Shown: positions 15,473 through 23,454 of the stretch, piece by piece
Numbering within the stretch: position 1 is the stretch's first letter
How the letters are laid out: each line of letters opens with the position of its first letter
Assembly (NCBI GenBank): GCA_016783605.1
Contig: JADHWG010000015.1
Span: 1-32,092 of the forward strand
Origin: Candidatus Omnitrophota bacterium
GTDB taxonomy: Bacteria > Omnitrophota > Gorgyraeia > Tantalellales > Tantalellaceae
Direction: 5' to 3'
Length of the DNA: 32,092 bases
Position numbers and translations under genes: made by a program
The notes under the pieces: model-generated
Told to the model about the DNA's origin: nothing
Databases searched by the model: none
Seen by the model: only the letters and a program-made list of their open reading frames with translations

Positions 15473-15532
15473 CGGGCACATGCAATGTGCCCGTTCGAGC
15501 CGCATACCATGGACAGGTTCCTGTGCCTGTCC
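15473..15532. repeat. Two REP-like hairpins in the kinase 5' leader
   Basis: CGGGCACA..TGTGCCCG (15473-15493) and GGACAGG..CCTGTCC (15511-15532) lie between the promoter at 15586-15614 and the kinase start. Similar cores occur throughout the window. In the mRNA they would form two hairpins just upstream of the ribosome-binding site. Confidence 0.75.
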
Positions 15533-15585
15533 GTACCATTATTATGGATAATGGGTAAGGAGTGTCATTCCTTAGAATTAACAGT

Positions 15586-15614
15586 AGTATATGTTCCGTA
15601 AATCCCAATGTCAA
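15586..15614 (-). promoter_or_regulatory. Near-consensus sigma70 promoter for the kinase operon
   Basis: On the minus strand TTGACA (15609-15614) is separated by exactly 17 bases from TATACT (15586-15591). This is the best promoter match I found and lies just after the ATP-grasp gene, about 144 bases upstream of the kinase start. Confidence 0.65.
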
Positions 15615-15633
15615 ACAAATACGGCAGTATTTT

Positions 15634-16656
15634 TCAGCGCGCGCCTGCCGCCAGAACAATGAGTTTTTGTATAAGTTCTTTGAACGATATTCCCGCTTTG
15701 TTCGCGGAACGTTCAAACTCGTCTTCACGCTCCAAACTTGGATTGAGGTTTACCTCGATTATATACACTTCGCCTTCCGGTGTTACACGCACGTCAAAAC
15801 GAGCATATCCGTTTAGATTAAGCGCCCGATACGCGCGTTTCGATACTGAAATAATCTTTTCTTCCCAATCCCCGGGCAAACGCCCCGCGAAAACGTTCTT
15901 TATTCCCCATTTTTCGCGGTATTTATCGTCCCATTTCGCTTTATAGGTCGCGATACGGGATTCTTCATCGGAAATGCGCCCAAACTTCATTTCCCTGATC
16001 GGAAGCGCCTCTATTCGCTTATTGCCCAAAATGCTGACATAAAACTCTCTGCCTTCGATATATTCTTCCCCTATCGCGTCCATTTGCATATTCTCATGGA
16101 TGAAAAGAACTCTCTCTTTTAACGCCTCATCCGTATCAATAACCGAAGCTAAAGAAATTCCTCTGGACGCCTCCTCACACAAAGGCTTTACTATCATCGG
16201 CAAATCCATCCTTTTCTTGGGTCTCGTAATGGACCGCTTCCTGTAGAAAGAATGAAAATTCGGCACTTTGATCTTGTGAAAACTCAATATCTTTTTGCTG
16301 AGAGCCTTGTTGTTACACAGAGATAAGTTCGCGGGACTTCCACCGGTATAAACAAGACCCAGCATTTCCAAAAGCCACGCTATGTTTTTATCAAAACGAG
16401 ATTTACCCCTAAAAACGTCCGCGACGTTGAACACTATATCGGGTCGATTTTCCTCAACTTCGTCAAGAAGAGGACGCACATTATCACTTATCCCCAAAAG
16501 CCTCACATTGTGTCCGTTACTTTTTAGCGCCCGATAAATATCACTATAGATCTTAAAATCTTCGTCGGCAAATTCTTCTTTATAATCGTATCCGCGTTCT
16601 TTTGAAATTTCACAATCAAAAACCATTAATACATTCAACTTTTTTTTCATTTTCAC
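15634..16656 (-). CDS. ATP-grasp ligase (D-Ala-D-Ala ligase-like)
   Basis: This 340-residue protein has a D-alanine-D-alanine-ligase-type ATP-grasp fold: an N-terminal Rossmann-like part (LNVLMVFDCE.. to NIAWLLEMLGLVYTGGSPANLSLCNNKALSK), the ATP-binding lysine loop in PMIVKPLCEEASRGIS, and the metal-binding C-terminal RFDVRVTPEGEVYIIEVNLNPSL with the Asp/Glu/Asn triad. The motif 'YTGGSP..L..CNNK' is typical of Ddl relatives. Such enzymes join a carboxylate to an amine through an acyl phosphate; the substrate is not identifiable. The usual Ddl catalytic surroundings (HGxxGEDG) are not visible, so true cell-wall Ddl activity is unlikely. It overlaps the metallopeptidase gene by 4 bases (ATGA), so the two form one unit. 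Either Met1 or Met3 could be the start. Confidence 0.85.
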   Translation of the reverse strand: MKMKKKLNVLMVFDCEISKERGYDYKEEFADEDFKIYSDIYRALKSNGHNVRLLGISDNVRPLLDEVEENRPDIVFNVADVFRGKSRFDKNIAWLLEMLGLVYTGGSPANLSLCNNKALSKKILSFHKIKVPNFHSFYRKRSITRPKKRMDLPMIVKPLCEEASRGISLASVIDTDEALKERVLFIHENMQMDAIGEEYIEGREFYVSILGNKRIEALPIREMKFGRISDEESRIATYKAKWDDKYREKWGIKNVFAGRLPGDWEEKIISVSKRAYRALNLNGYARFDVRVTPEGEVYIIEVNLNPSLEREDEFERSANKAGISFKELIQKLIVLAAGAR

Positions 16657-17672
16657 CCCTTAAACCTTCCGGTATACGCGTAATTCATAACTAAAGCGGT
16701 TACATACGTTGATATCTGCACCAAAACAACAGCTTCATCATTGCGAAGATATAATTTAAGTTCCCGGCATCTATTCACGAGCACCTTTAAAAGATCGTTA
16801 ATCAGAAATTTTCGTTCACCCGTACATACCGCCGCGTTATTCAATATCACCTTACGGAAGCTTTTAATAAAATTCGACGCCTTGGTTATTTTTTCAGTTT
16901 CGGGAGAACTTTCCGAAAAAATTCTTTTCAAATACGCGTCATGAAAATCAGGAAATTCTTCCGCCCACTGATCTTGTTTTTTTTTGTAATAATTTTTGAG
17001 CGTTATTCTGAGACTTGACAGACGCCAATGTTTTTTTCCTTTTTTAACGCTCGCGCTCCGCGAACCTATCTTTTTCATAAGCGCGTCAACGTATAAAAGC
17101 TTCTCTTTCGCCTTCCCCGAGGTGTATTCCGCGCGCCAAGCGCCGCCCGGCGTGAGCCAAACGGCAAAAGTTTCGGCGAAATCCTCGTCAGGATGACACT
17201 GAGCGTAATGTTTTTCCAAGTGCCGCACAAAACTTTTTGAATAAGGCCTGAACCTGTATGTGTCTTCATATTCGGACGAAAACGGCCCGAAAAGTTCGCG
17301 CCATTTATTTTTTCGATACAACCTGTAAGCATAATTTACGGCATGCCCCGCCTCGTGCCGCAAAAGCCGCGCGCATTGTTCTTTCGTACCGCCTTCAGCT
17401 TCAAACATCATTTTTCGTTCGAGCTTTAATAGCGCCGGATGCGCTAAAAAAAAAGGAACCCCGATAACAGGTTCCTTGTCCGGCGCGAGCCATTCATCCG
17501 CGAGATAACAAATCGGCTTAAAACCGATCCCTTTCACGTCAAGTTCTCTATAAAGCTCACCGACACATTCCTCAAGCCACGTACCTTTGATCGAAAGCGG
17601 CAGATCCGAGATTCGGAGCCCCAAAAGTTCGTCGATGGACAATTTATCTAAATCAATCGTTTTTTTGATCAT
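16653..17672 (-). CDS. Putative zinc metallopeptidase (HEAGH)
   Basis: This 339-residue protein has no signal peptide or membrane segment. The zinc site LLRHEAGHAVNYAY lies at about 103-116 (HExxH at 106-110). A conserved downstream block, HPDEDFAETFAVWLTPG (160-176), supplies a likely third ligand (Glu167 or nearby), a gluzincin-like pattern seen in the 'putative zinc-binding metallopeptidase' families. The C-terminal ~140 residues are alpha-helical and basic (KKGKKHWRLSSLRITLKNYYKKK). The first gene of a two-gene unit with an ATP-grasp ligase, it may cleave the product or a precursor peptide, but that is inference. The ATG at 17672 is preceded by GAGGTA. Confidence 0.75.
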   Translation of the reverse strand: MIKKTIDLDKLSIDELLGLRISDLPLSIKGTWLEECVGELYRELDVKGIGFKPICYLADEWLAPDKEPVIGVPFFLAHPALLKLERKMMFEAEGGTKEQCARLLRHEAGHAVNYAYRLYRKNKWRELFGPFSSEYEDTYRFRPYSKSFVRHLEKHYAQCHPDEDFAETFAVWLTPGGAWRAEYTSGKAKEKLLYVDALMKKIGSRSASVKKGKKHWRLSSLRITLKNYYKKKQDQWAEEFPDFHDAYLKRIFSESSPETEKITKASNFIKSFRKVILNNAAVCTGERKFLINDLLKVLVNRCRELKLYLRNDEAVVLVQISTYVTALVMNYAYTGRFKG

Positions 17673-18057
17673 TACCTCGTAGGGTGTACATTGTCACAAT
17701 TCAGGTAACAAATCGATAATGACCGGGACCACCCGACCATTTTGTCCCCTCTTCAATTAATCGGACAAGGCAGGCCTTGTCCCTACGAATAATATGAAAC
17801 ATACCACAACAAATCGTACGAATAATATAAAACATGACACAACAAATCGTAGGGGCCGGGCCTGCCCGGCCCTTTTATCCCAATCATCATTGATAACCTT
17901 TATGTGTTGGTGCTATTATAAACGGTTACCTCAATTGTGACAATATACAAGGGGCACATCGCATGTGCCCGAATATTATATTGTGCCCAAACAAGACCGG
18001 GATGGTAAAAAACATATCATCATTCATAAAATCAATTACGGGCACATGCAATGGCCC
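17673..18057. repeat. Repeat-filled intergenic region
   Basis: No gene is visible. It contains the dispersed motif CATTGTCACAATTCAGGTAAC (about 17689-17709) and its reverse-oriented relative (17924-17948). Palindromes lie at 17763-17782 (GGACAAGGC..GCCTTGTCC), 17853-17872 (GGGCCGGGC..GCCCGGCCC) and 17952-17970 (GGGCACAT..ATGTGCCC), with an imperfect one at 18040-18059. Two 33-bp direct repeats stand at 17785-17817 and 17818-17850, both ACGAATAATAT..CAACAAATCGT. A good promoter also lies inside (17915-17943). Confidence 0.8.
17915..17943 (-). promoter_or_regulatory. Sigma70-like promoter inside a dispersed repeat
   Basis: On the minus strand TTGTCA (17938-17943) and TATAAT (17915-17920) are 17 bases apart. 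The -35 part belongs to the repeated motif ATTGTCACAATT. It would drive the metallopeptidase/ATP-grasp unit about 240 bases downstream. Confidence 0.5.
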
Positions 18058-18822
18058 CTACGTTTTTATTTTCATTTCCCAAATCTTTAACCACCGGATC
18101 TCGGGTCCGATAACATTAATGACCGACCATATAAGACCGTATATTCCGTCTTTATAGCCCTGTTTTTTTACGTACAGTTTCCAGAAAAGTTTGAGCGCCT
18201 TCCATGTAAGGCGGTATTTGATCTCTTTAAGAGGAATATCGGGGCGTTTTTGTATTTCCGCGGCGGCTTCGGCATCCGTGTAACAATTCATTTTGTCTAA
18301 AATCTCACGCATGGATACGTAAGGATAGTGATAAAGCTCAGCTTCTATTTTTCCGATATTTCCGGTGATATTAAGAACTTCATGAATGTTTTCCGAATAG
18401 CTTCCCGCCGACTTTTTAAAAAGTTTTGTGACATAGTTATACGCGCCACCGTACTTCAGCGCGTGAGAGAACATAAAGTTCTTCCTCAACATTTTAAAAG
18501 CGATGAACCCGCCCGGATCATTTATCGCGTCCCGGATCTTCCCGGCGGTTTCCGGAGGGACCACTTCATCCGCGTCCATCTGAAGTATCCATTCACTTGA
18601 GGAGTTCTCAATTCCAATATTTCTCTGGCGACAAAAATTGTTATCCAACTTATTCACTATAACTTTCGCGCCGCGCGCGGTCGAGATTGCCCGTGTATTA
18701 TCCGTACTCTCATCATCGACAACAATAACCTCATCCGCCCAAACCACAGACCTTAAAAATCTTTCTATCTTATCTTCTTCGTTTTTCGTTATCACAACAA
18801 CTGATATTTTTGGATCATTCAT
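18058..18822 (-). CDS. GT2 glycosyltransferase (WaaE/KdtX-like)
   Basis: This 254-residue GT-A enzyme has the N-terminal ISVVVITKNEEDKIERFLRSVVWADEVIVVDDESTDNT signature of WaaE/KdtX-type LPS core glucosyltransferases, the DADE-type metal site in LQMDADEVVPPE (near 97-108) and a KYGGAYNYVTKLFKKS block. It should add a sugar from a nucleotide sugar on the cytoplasmic face. The last codons (ACG TAG) belong to a CGTAGGGGCC repeat flank, so the C-terminus ends precisely at repeat sequence. It lies downstream of the O-antigen ligase-like gene, at the end of the glycan locus. Confidence 0.88.
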   Translation of the reverse strand: MNDPKISVVVITKNEEDKIERFLRSVVWADEVIVVDDESTDNTRAISTARGAKVIVNKLDNNFCRQRNIGIENSSSEWILQMDADEVVPPETAGKIRDAINDPGGFIAFKMLRKNFMFSHALKYGGAYNYVTKLFKKSAGSYSENIHEVLNITGNIGKIEAELYHYPYVSMREILDKMNCYTDAEAAAEIQKRPDIPLKEIKYRLTWKALKLFWKLYVKKQGYKDGIYGLIWSVINVIGPEIRWLKIWEMKIKT

Positions 18823-18825
18823 TAT

Positions 18826-18926
18826 TAATCTTTCAGGTTTCAGGCTTCAGGTTTTCCCGCCGAAGGCGGGTCCGCCTTCGGCGGAAAAGCGTGAAGCGTG
18901 TCACGTGTAACGTGTAACTTATAACT
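18826..18926. repeat. Quasi-repetitive spacer with a GC-rich hairpin
   Basis: The gap holds TTTCAGGTTTCAGGCTTCAGG direct repeats, then a hairpin CCGCCGAAGGCGG..CCGCCTTCGGCGG at about 18854-18885, then GTGTCACGTGTAACGTGTAAC simple repeats. It has the same style (short, staggered units either side of a centre) as the flanks of the four-helix cassettes, without a gene inside. Confidence 0.6.
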
Positions 18927-18928
18927 TG

Positions 18929-20377
18929 CTACTCATTCTTTTCAATTGCCACGATTATTCCCATCACCATCCACATCAGCATACTAAGCTGCATGGCAAA
19001 TAAATTTGTGTCAACCACGCTGTGTCCCAAAAACCCGAAAAGCCCGGATAGAAATCCGGCCAAAAGCGCGCGCTGGAATTTATCTTTTGTTTTTACGATT
19101 TTTATGAACACCACAATAAACAAAGTTGCAATTGTTAATAAAAACGTACCTAACCCCAAAAGACCTATCTCCGCCGCCATGTGAAGATATGAATTATGCG
19201 GATAAAATCCGGTTGAAGCCTGTTTTTTATACGAAGGAGCTACGATCGAATAGGTATTCGGACCGGTTCCCGTTATTGGAAAATCTTCAACAATGGCTAT
19301 GGCTTCCTTCCATAGTTTTAGTCTGACGCTTACACTTTCTTCCACATTGGTGGAAAAAGAAACGGAAGGAACAAAAGACGCCGGCGCGATATCAGAAGAA
19401 ACAGACGCAGAAGCGGGGGGAGAAACGGTGGGAGAAACAGAAGAAGAAACGGTGGGGGAAACAGCGGAAGAAGTAGAAAAAGAAAACGATTTCACAAATA
19501 CTTTCGCGCGTTCTTTTACGAAATTCGGAACAATTAACGAACAAATGAGCACAACGACCGGTATCAAAAATAGCAGTCTTATATTTTTCATGATGATACC
19601 GAGAAAGATCAAAGAAAATATAGCGGAAATCCACGCTCCGCGCGAACCGGCAAAGATCAAGCAAATTATCAGAAAAACCGTTAGCGCCCAAAGCACGGAT
19701 CTCATAGACCTAACCACATGGGCGAATTTCCCGAAATGGTCCCGCCATGAATCCATCCAAAAATACGCCAGCGCCAGAACCGGCGGAAGCATCAAAATGA
19801 GCCACGCGGCAAAATCATTTTGGTTCCCGAAAGAAGATTGGATCCACCCTCGCCCGGAAAAAGAAAAATGTCGAATAAAATCCGTGCCGGTAACATATTG
19901 AAAAATCCCGTTCACGGTTATGAGAAATACAGACAATAAAACCGCGATCAATACCTTGTCCCTTTTTTTCGTATCACTCATTACTTCAACGGTTATGAAA
20001 TACATCGCGATATACTCAAAAAGCTTCAGGAATAAACCTTCCAGGCTTAAAAAAATGGAAACGCTTCTAACCGTCGAAGCGAAATTGACAATGAAAAATA
20101 TGAGGATCGGAAAATTCAGTTTTGTAGATACCGGCTTGAACATCGCTATTATCGACACTTTTTTCTCTCTACGATAAACCAAAATTCGTTTTGTGATCCA
20201 CAAAACGAACATGCACGTAAACAATATTTCCATCAAAGATTTGGAAAACGGAAGGCAAAAGATTAAGGCCCATAACAAAAATTCCTGAACCTTGTCTATC
20301 AGCGCCATTAATCGGAAGTGTTCCATTTTAGGGATTTCGCATAGTTTATTCACGATTCCTCGTACAATTTTCGCCAT
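18929..20377 (-). CDS. O-antigen ligase/polymerase-like (Wzy_C) membrane protein
   Basis: This 482-residue polytopic protein, with roughly 10-12 hydrophobic segments, carries Wzy_C/O-antigen-ligase signatures: SRGAWISAIFSLIFLG (near 245-260) and the large periplasmic loop ending TGTGPNTYSIVAPSYKKQ...FYPHNSYLHMAAEIGLLG (near 370-410). These enzymes transfer or polymerise glycans from undecaprenyl pyrophosphate on the periplasmic side. Within the loop is an unusual stretch of about 50 residues (about 300-350) built almost only of S, V, P, T and A (SPTVSSSVSPTVSPPASASV), likely disordered. It is the only O-unit polymerase candidate here, but no Wzx flippase is in the window. An alternative is a protein glycan ligase (PglL-type), which shares the fold. 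Confidence 0.85.
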   Translation of the reverse strand: MAKIVRGIVNKLCEIPKMEHFRLMALIDKVQEFLLWALIFCLPFSKSLMEILFTCMFVLWITKRILVYRREKKVSIIAMFKPVSTKLNFPILIFFIVNFASTVRSVSIFLSLEGLFLKLFEYIAMYFITVEVMSDTKKRDKVLIAVLLSVFLITVNGIFQYVTGTDFIRHFSFSGRGWIQSSFGNQNDFAAWLILMLPPVLALAYFWMDSWRDHFGKFAHVVRSMRSVLWALTVFLIICLIFAGSRGAWISAIFSLIFLGIIMKNIRLLFLIPVVVLICSLIVPNFVKERAKVFVKSFSFSTSSAVSPTVSSSVSPTVSPPASASVSSDIAPASFVPSVSFSTNVEESVSVRLKLWKEAIAIVEDFPITGTGPNTYSIVAPSYKKQASTGFYPHNSYLHMAAEIGLLGLGTFLLTIATLFIVVFIKIVKTKDKFQRALLAGFLSGLFGFLGHSVVDTNLFAMQLSMLMWMVMGIIVAIEKNE

Positions 20378-20418
20378 ATCACCGTTCTCCCCTCCGTTAA
20401 CCCCGTATTGTCAAAAGT

Positions 20419-20449
20419 CTCTAGGGGCACATTGCATGTGCCCCTAGAG
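20419..20449. repeat. 31-base hairpin between dehydratase and ligase genes
   Basis: CTCTAGGGGCACA and TGTGCCCCTAGAG arms surround a 5-base loop, a perfect stem of 13. On the minus strand it is followed by ACTTTTGAC, only a short T-run, so it may weaken transcription between the genes but is not a convincing intrinsic terminator. The core is the same GGGCACA repeat seen elsewhere. Confidence 0.75.
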
Positions 20450-20457
20450 GCTATCCC

Positions 20458-22299
20458 TTAACAACCGGTCCCCCGATCATAAAATGGCACCATTTCTTTT
20501 ATTTTAGCAACTATTCTTTCATTGTTCATAGTGTTAGATAACCGCTGTAAAGCTTTTATGTTTCTTCTTAATTTAACGGGATCAAACTCTTTTGGTTGGG
20601 TTATATAGATCTTGTCGTGTTTTGTCGCCTGATCATGTTCGGCGTCCAGAAGCATTTCTTCATGCATTTTTTCACCCGGTCGGAGACCGATAAATTTTAT
20701 TTCAATGTCTTCCCCGGGTTCAAACCCGGATAATGTGATAAGGTTTTTTGCAAGATCCGCTATTTTTATCTGCTCCCCCATATCCAAAATAAAAACTTCT
20801 CCGCCCCGGCCGATCGCCCCGGCCTGGAGGACTAATTGCGCCGCTTCACGCGGAGCCATAAAAAATCGTTTTACGTTCGGATGCGTTACGGTAACGGGTC
20901 CGCCCTTTTCTATCTGTTTTTTAAATATCGGGACAACACTTCCACTTGAGCCGATAACATTCCCGAACCTGACGGCCATAAATTTCGTCCTGACGGTTTT
21001 TGTTTTTGCTTTTGTCTGAATCATCATCTCCGCGATCCTTTTTGACGCGCCCATAACGCTTGTGGGGTTAACCGCCTTGTCGGAAGAGATCATAACAAAA
21101 CTTTCCGCTCCGTAATGTTCAGCGGCATACATAAGGTTTCTTGAACCAATTATATTGTTCTTAACAGCGGCGGCGGGATTTTCTTCCATAAGCGGCACAT
21201 GTTTATGCGCGGCGGCATTAAACACAATATCGGGCCCGTATTTTGAAAATGTATGTTTCAAAAGCCCTATATCCTTAATGTCTCCTATAACCGTCACGAA
21301 TTCAAAATTCGGCCGACTCCCCAGAATATCCAACCCCAGAAAATACACATCGTTTTCGTTATGGTCAAAAGCGATGATCTTCTCAGGATCAAACCGCACG
21401 ATCTGCCGTGCAAGTTCAGAACCGATGGATCCCCCCGCGCCGGTGATCAGGATCGTTTTTCCCCTAACGAACGAACTTACATCGTCCGTATTTATATGCA
21501 CCGTTTCTCTTCCCATAAGGTCTTCAAGGCGAACATCCCTGATCTGCTTTATCGCGACTTCTCCGGTTAAGATCTTATGAAATTCCGGAACGGTTTTAAT
21601 TTTCACCTCAGCCTTTTCACACTTCGATACAATGTCTCTAACGACTTTTCCGCTGGCGGAAGGAACGGCTATAATGATCTCTTCCACATGATACCTCTTT
21701 ACAATAGAGGCGATATCATCCATCGTACCCAAAACCTTCACCCCGTGTATCTTCGAATGCAGTTTACCCGGATTGTCATCGATAAACCCCACCGGCGAAT
21801 ACTGCCTTTTTCTCGCCGAGATCAATTCCCGCGCGACCATCTCACCCGCGCTCCCCGCGCCGACAATAAGCACTTTTTTAAGATTCCCCTTATACGCCTG
21901 CTGGAATTTCATTAAAACACGCGGCAGAAAACGCGCGCCTGTTACGAGAAAAAGGTGTATCAAATAATCTATGAGAAGTACGGATCGGCCGATCTTGGCG
22001 CTTTTGGTAAAAAATGCCACCGCGATCAAAAGAAGCGTACTGATCATCCCGACACGAACAATATTGGCGGCTTCAGAGACACTCGCAAACCTGAACGACC
22101 ATCGATATACTCCAAAGATATCAAACAAAATAACTTTGATAAAAGAAGCCCAAATTGCGAAGTATATGTATGCGTCTAAAAGTGCCGGCGTTAACTGCCA
22201 ATCAAATCTGATCAAAAAAGCAAGCCCCATGGAAAGCCAGATCAAAAATACGTCTATGGCAACCGTCACTAATTTTCGGAAATTCAAATTCAACATCAT
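20458..22299 (-). CDS. Membrane-bound nucleotide-sugar 4,6-dehydratase (PglF/WbpM/CapD-like)
   Basis: This 613-residue protein has four or more N-terminal membrane helices (~1-110), a first Rossmann domain (CoA-binding-like, VLIVGAGSAGEMVARELI at ~143-160) and a C-terminal extended-SDR dehydratase domain (ILITGAGGSIGSELARQI at ~281-298). The catalytic region SSDKAVNPTSVMGASKRIAE has Met in place of the usual SDR Tyr, as in WbpM/PglF. The enzyme converts UDP-GlcNAc (or a similar sugar) to the 4-keto-6-deoxy sugar. The neighbouring aminotransferase, phosphoglycosyl transferase and GT4 make a bacillosamine-like initiating sugar the simplest reading. SD-like GGAGAAG precedes the start. Confidence 0.93.
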   Translation of the reverse strand: MMLNLNFRKLVTVAIDVFLIWLSMGLAFLIRFDWQLTPALLDAYIYFAIWASFIKVILFDIFGVYRWSFRFASVSEAANIVRVGMISTLLLIAVAFFTKSAKIGRSVLLIDYLIHLFLVTGARFLPRVLMKFQQAYKGNLKKVLIVGAGSAGEMVARELISARKRQYSPVGFIDDNPGKLHSKIHGVKVLGTMDDIASIVKRYHVEEIIIAVPSASGKVVRDIVSKCEKAEVKIKTVPEFHKILTGEVAIKQIRDVRLEDLMGRETVHINTDDVSSFVRGKTILITGAGGSIGSELARQIVRFDPEKIIAFDHNENDVYFLGLDILGSRPNFEFVTVIGDIKDIGLLKHTFSKYGPDIVFNAAAHKHVPLMEENPAAAVKNNIIGSRNLMYAAEHYGAESFVMISSDKAVNPTSVMGASKRIAEMMIQTKAKTKTVRTKFMAVRFGNVIGSSGSVVPIFKKQIEKGGPVTVTHPNVKRFFMAPREAAQLVLQAGAIGRGGEVFILDMGEQIKIADLAKNLITLSGFEPGEDIEIKFIGLRPGEKMHEEMLLDAEHDQATKHDKIYITQPKEFDPVKLRRNIKALQRLSNTMNNERIVAKIKEMVPFYDRGTGC

Positions 22300-22314
22300 A
22301 ATGAGCTTCTCCTT

Positions 22315-23454
22315 TTATAAAACATCGGAAATGATCTTTTTCAAAGTCTGAACAACGCGCTTGATATCTTCATCTTTCAAGTTGCTATAAAAAGGAAGCG
22401 CGATAGTCCTTTCAGAAACAGACTCCGTAACAGGGTAATCTCCTTTTTTATATCCGAACTCCTTTTTATAGAACGGCTGAAGATGAATTGGCGAAAAATA
22501 ATTACTGCATCCTATTCCCGATTGTTTCAGACGTTTAATTATGTCGTCTCTTTGTATTTCAGTAAATTCTTTTTTTAATTTTACGACATACACAAACCAG
22601 CTCATCTTAACATCTTCCCGCGCGTAGGGCAATTCTATCTCTTCCACATTCTTCAACAAATCCCCATATACCGCGGCAACGCGATCCCTTTTACCCAATA
22701 TTTCGTTTATTCTTTCAAGCTGACAGGTTCCCAAAGCGCAGTTGATATCACTTAACCTGTAGTTATACCCAAGCCGCTCATGCCGTAACCAAGCGGTCCC
22801 GATACTTCTTCCCTGATTCCTTGAAGATTCGCAAAATTCCGCTATTTTCCCATCATTTGTCACGATCATTCCGCCTTCACCGGTCGTAATTTGTTTATTT
22901 GGATAAAACGCGAACGTACCGGCCGAACCGAAAGATCCGGCTTTACGCCCCTTATACTCGGCTCCTATCGCCTCGCAACTGTCTTCGATCAGCTTTAGTC
23001 CATGTTTCTCAGCTATTTTTTCCAACTTGTCCCACTCGGCGGGATGTCCGAACACATCCACCGCAAGGATCGCTTTTGTCTTTTTCGTTATACGTTCTTC
23101 AATCAAGTCCGGATCTATATTCAACGTACGCTTATCAATATCAACAAATACAGGCCGCGCGTTTTCAAACAAAATACAATTCGCCGAGGCAATAAAACTA
23201 AAAGGCGTCGTAATAACTTCATCTCCCGCCCCAATGCCCAAAGCTCTCACGATAAGGTGTAGAGCCGAAGTTCCGCTATTAACGGCAACGGCATGTTTCG
23301 TGCCTATAAACGAACTCATCTTTTCTTCAAATTCCGGAAGACGCGGCCCAAGCGATAAATACGGGCTTTCCAAAACATTCAACACCGCTTTTTTTTCTTT
23401 TTCAGTTATGTCCGACCCTGAAAGGGGTATCTGTCTTTCTCCGGATTCATTCAT
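22315..23454 (-). CDS. DegT/DnrJ/EryC1/StrS sugar aminotransferase
   Basis: This 379-residue PLP enzyme has the AVNSGTSALHL pocket (~56-66), DVFGHPAEWDKL, and the PLP-binding Lys in FAFYPNKQITTGEGGMIVTND (~181-201). In context it would aminate the 4-keto sugar made by the adjacent dehydratase (PglE/PseC-like step). Its start overlaps the phosphoglycosyl transferase gene by 8 bases, and it ends 16 bases before the dehydratase, so the three genes are one transcriptional unit. A separate N-acetyltransferase (PglD-like), needed to finish bacillosamine, is not in the window. Confidence 0.93.
   Translation of the reverse strand: MNESGERQIPLSGSDITEKEKKAVLNVLESPYLSLGPRLPEFEEKMSSFIGTKHAVAVNSGTSALHLIVRALGIGAGDEVITTPFSFIASANCILFENARPVFVDIDKRTLNIDPDLIEERITKKTKAILAVDVFGHPAEWDKLEKIAEKHGLKLIEDSCEAIGAEYKGRKAGSFGSAGTFAFYPNKQITTGEGGMIVTNDGKIAEFCESSRNQGRSIGTAWLRHERLGYNYRLSDINCALGTCQLERINEILGKRDRVAAVYGDLLKNVEEIELPYAREDVKMSWFVYVVKLKKEFTEIQRDDIIKRLKQSGIGCSNYFSPIHLQPFYKKEFGYKKGDYPVTESVSERTIALPFYSNLKDEDIKRVVQTLKKIISDVL

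Noticed and set aside
15443-15728. Kinase extension to 15505 and an 86-codon ORF at 15468-15728
   Set aside because: Both run through palindromic repeats and the promoter of the kinase gene.
19293-19901. Plus-strand ORF of 202 codons with E/T-rich repeats
   Set aside because: It is antisense to the O-antigen ligase-like gene; the repeats mirror the S/V/P-rich insert of that gene.
20419-20449. Intrinsic terminator between dehydratase and ligase genes
   Set aside because: The stem is strong but only four T follow on the minus strand, so I list it as a repeat only.
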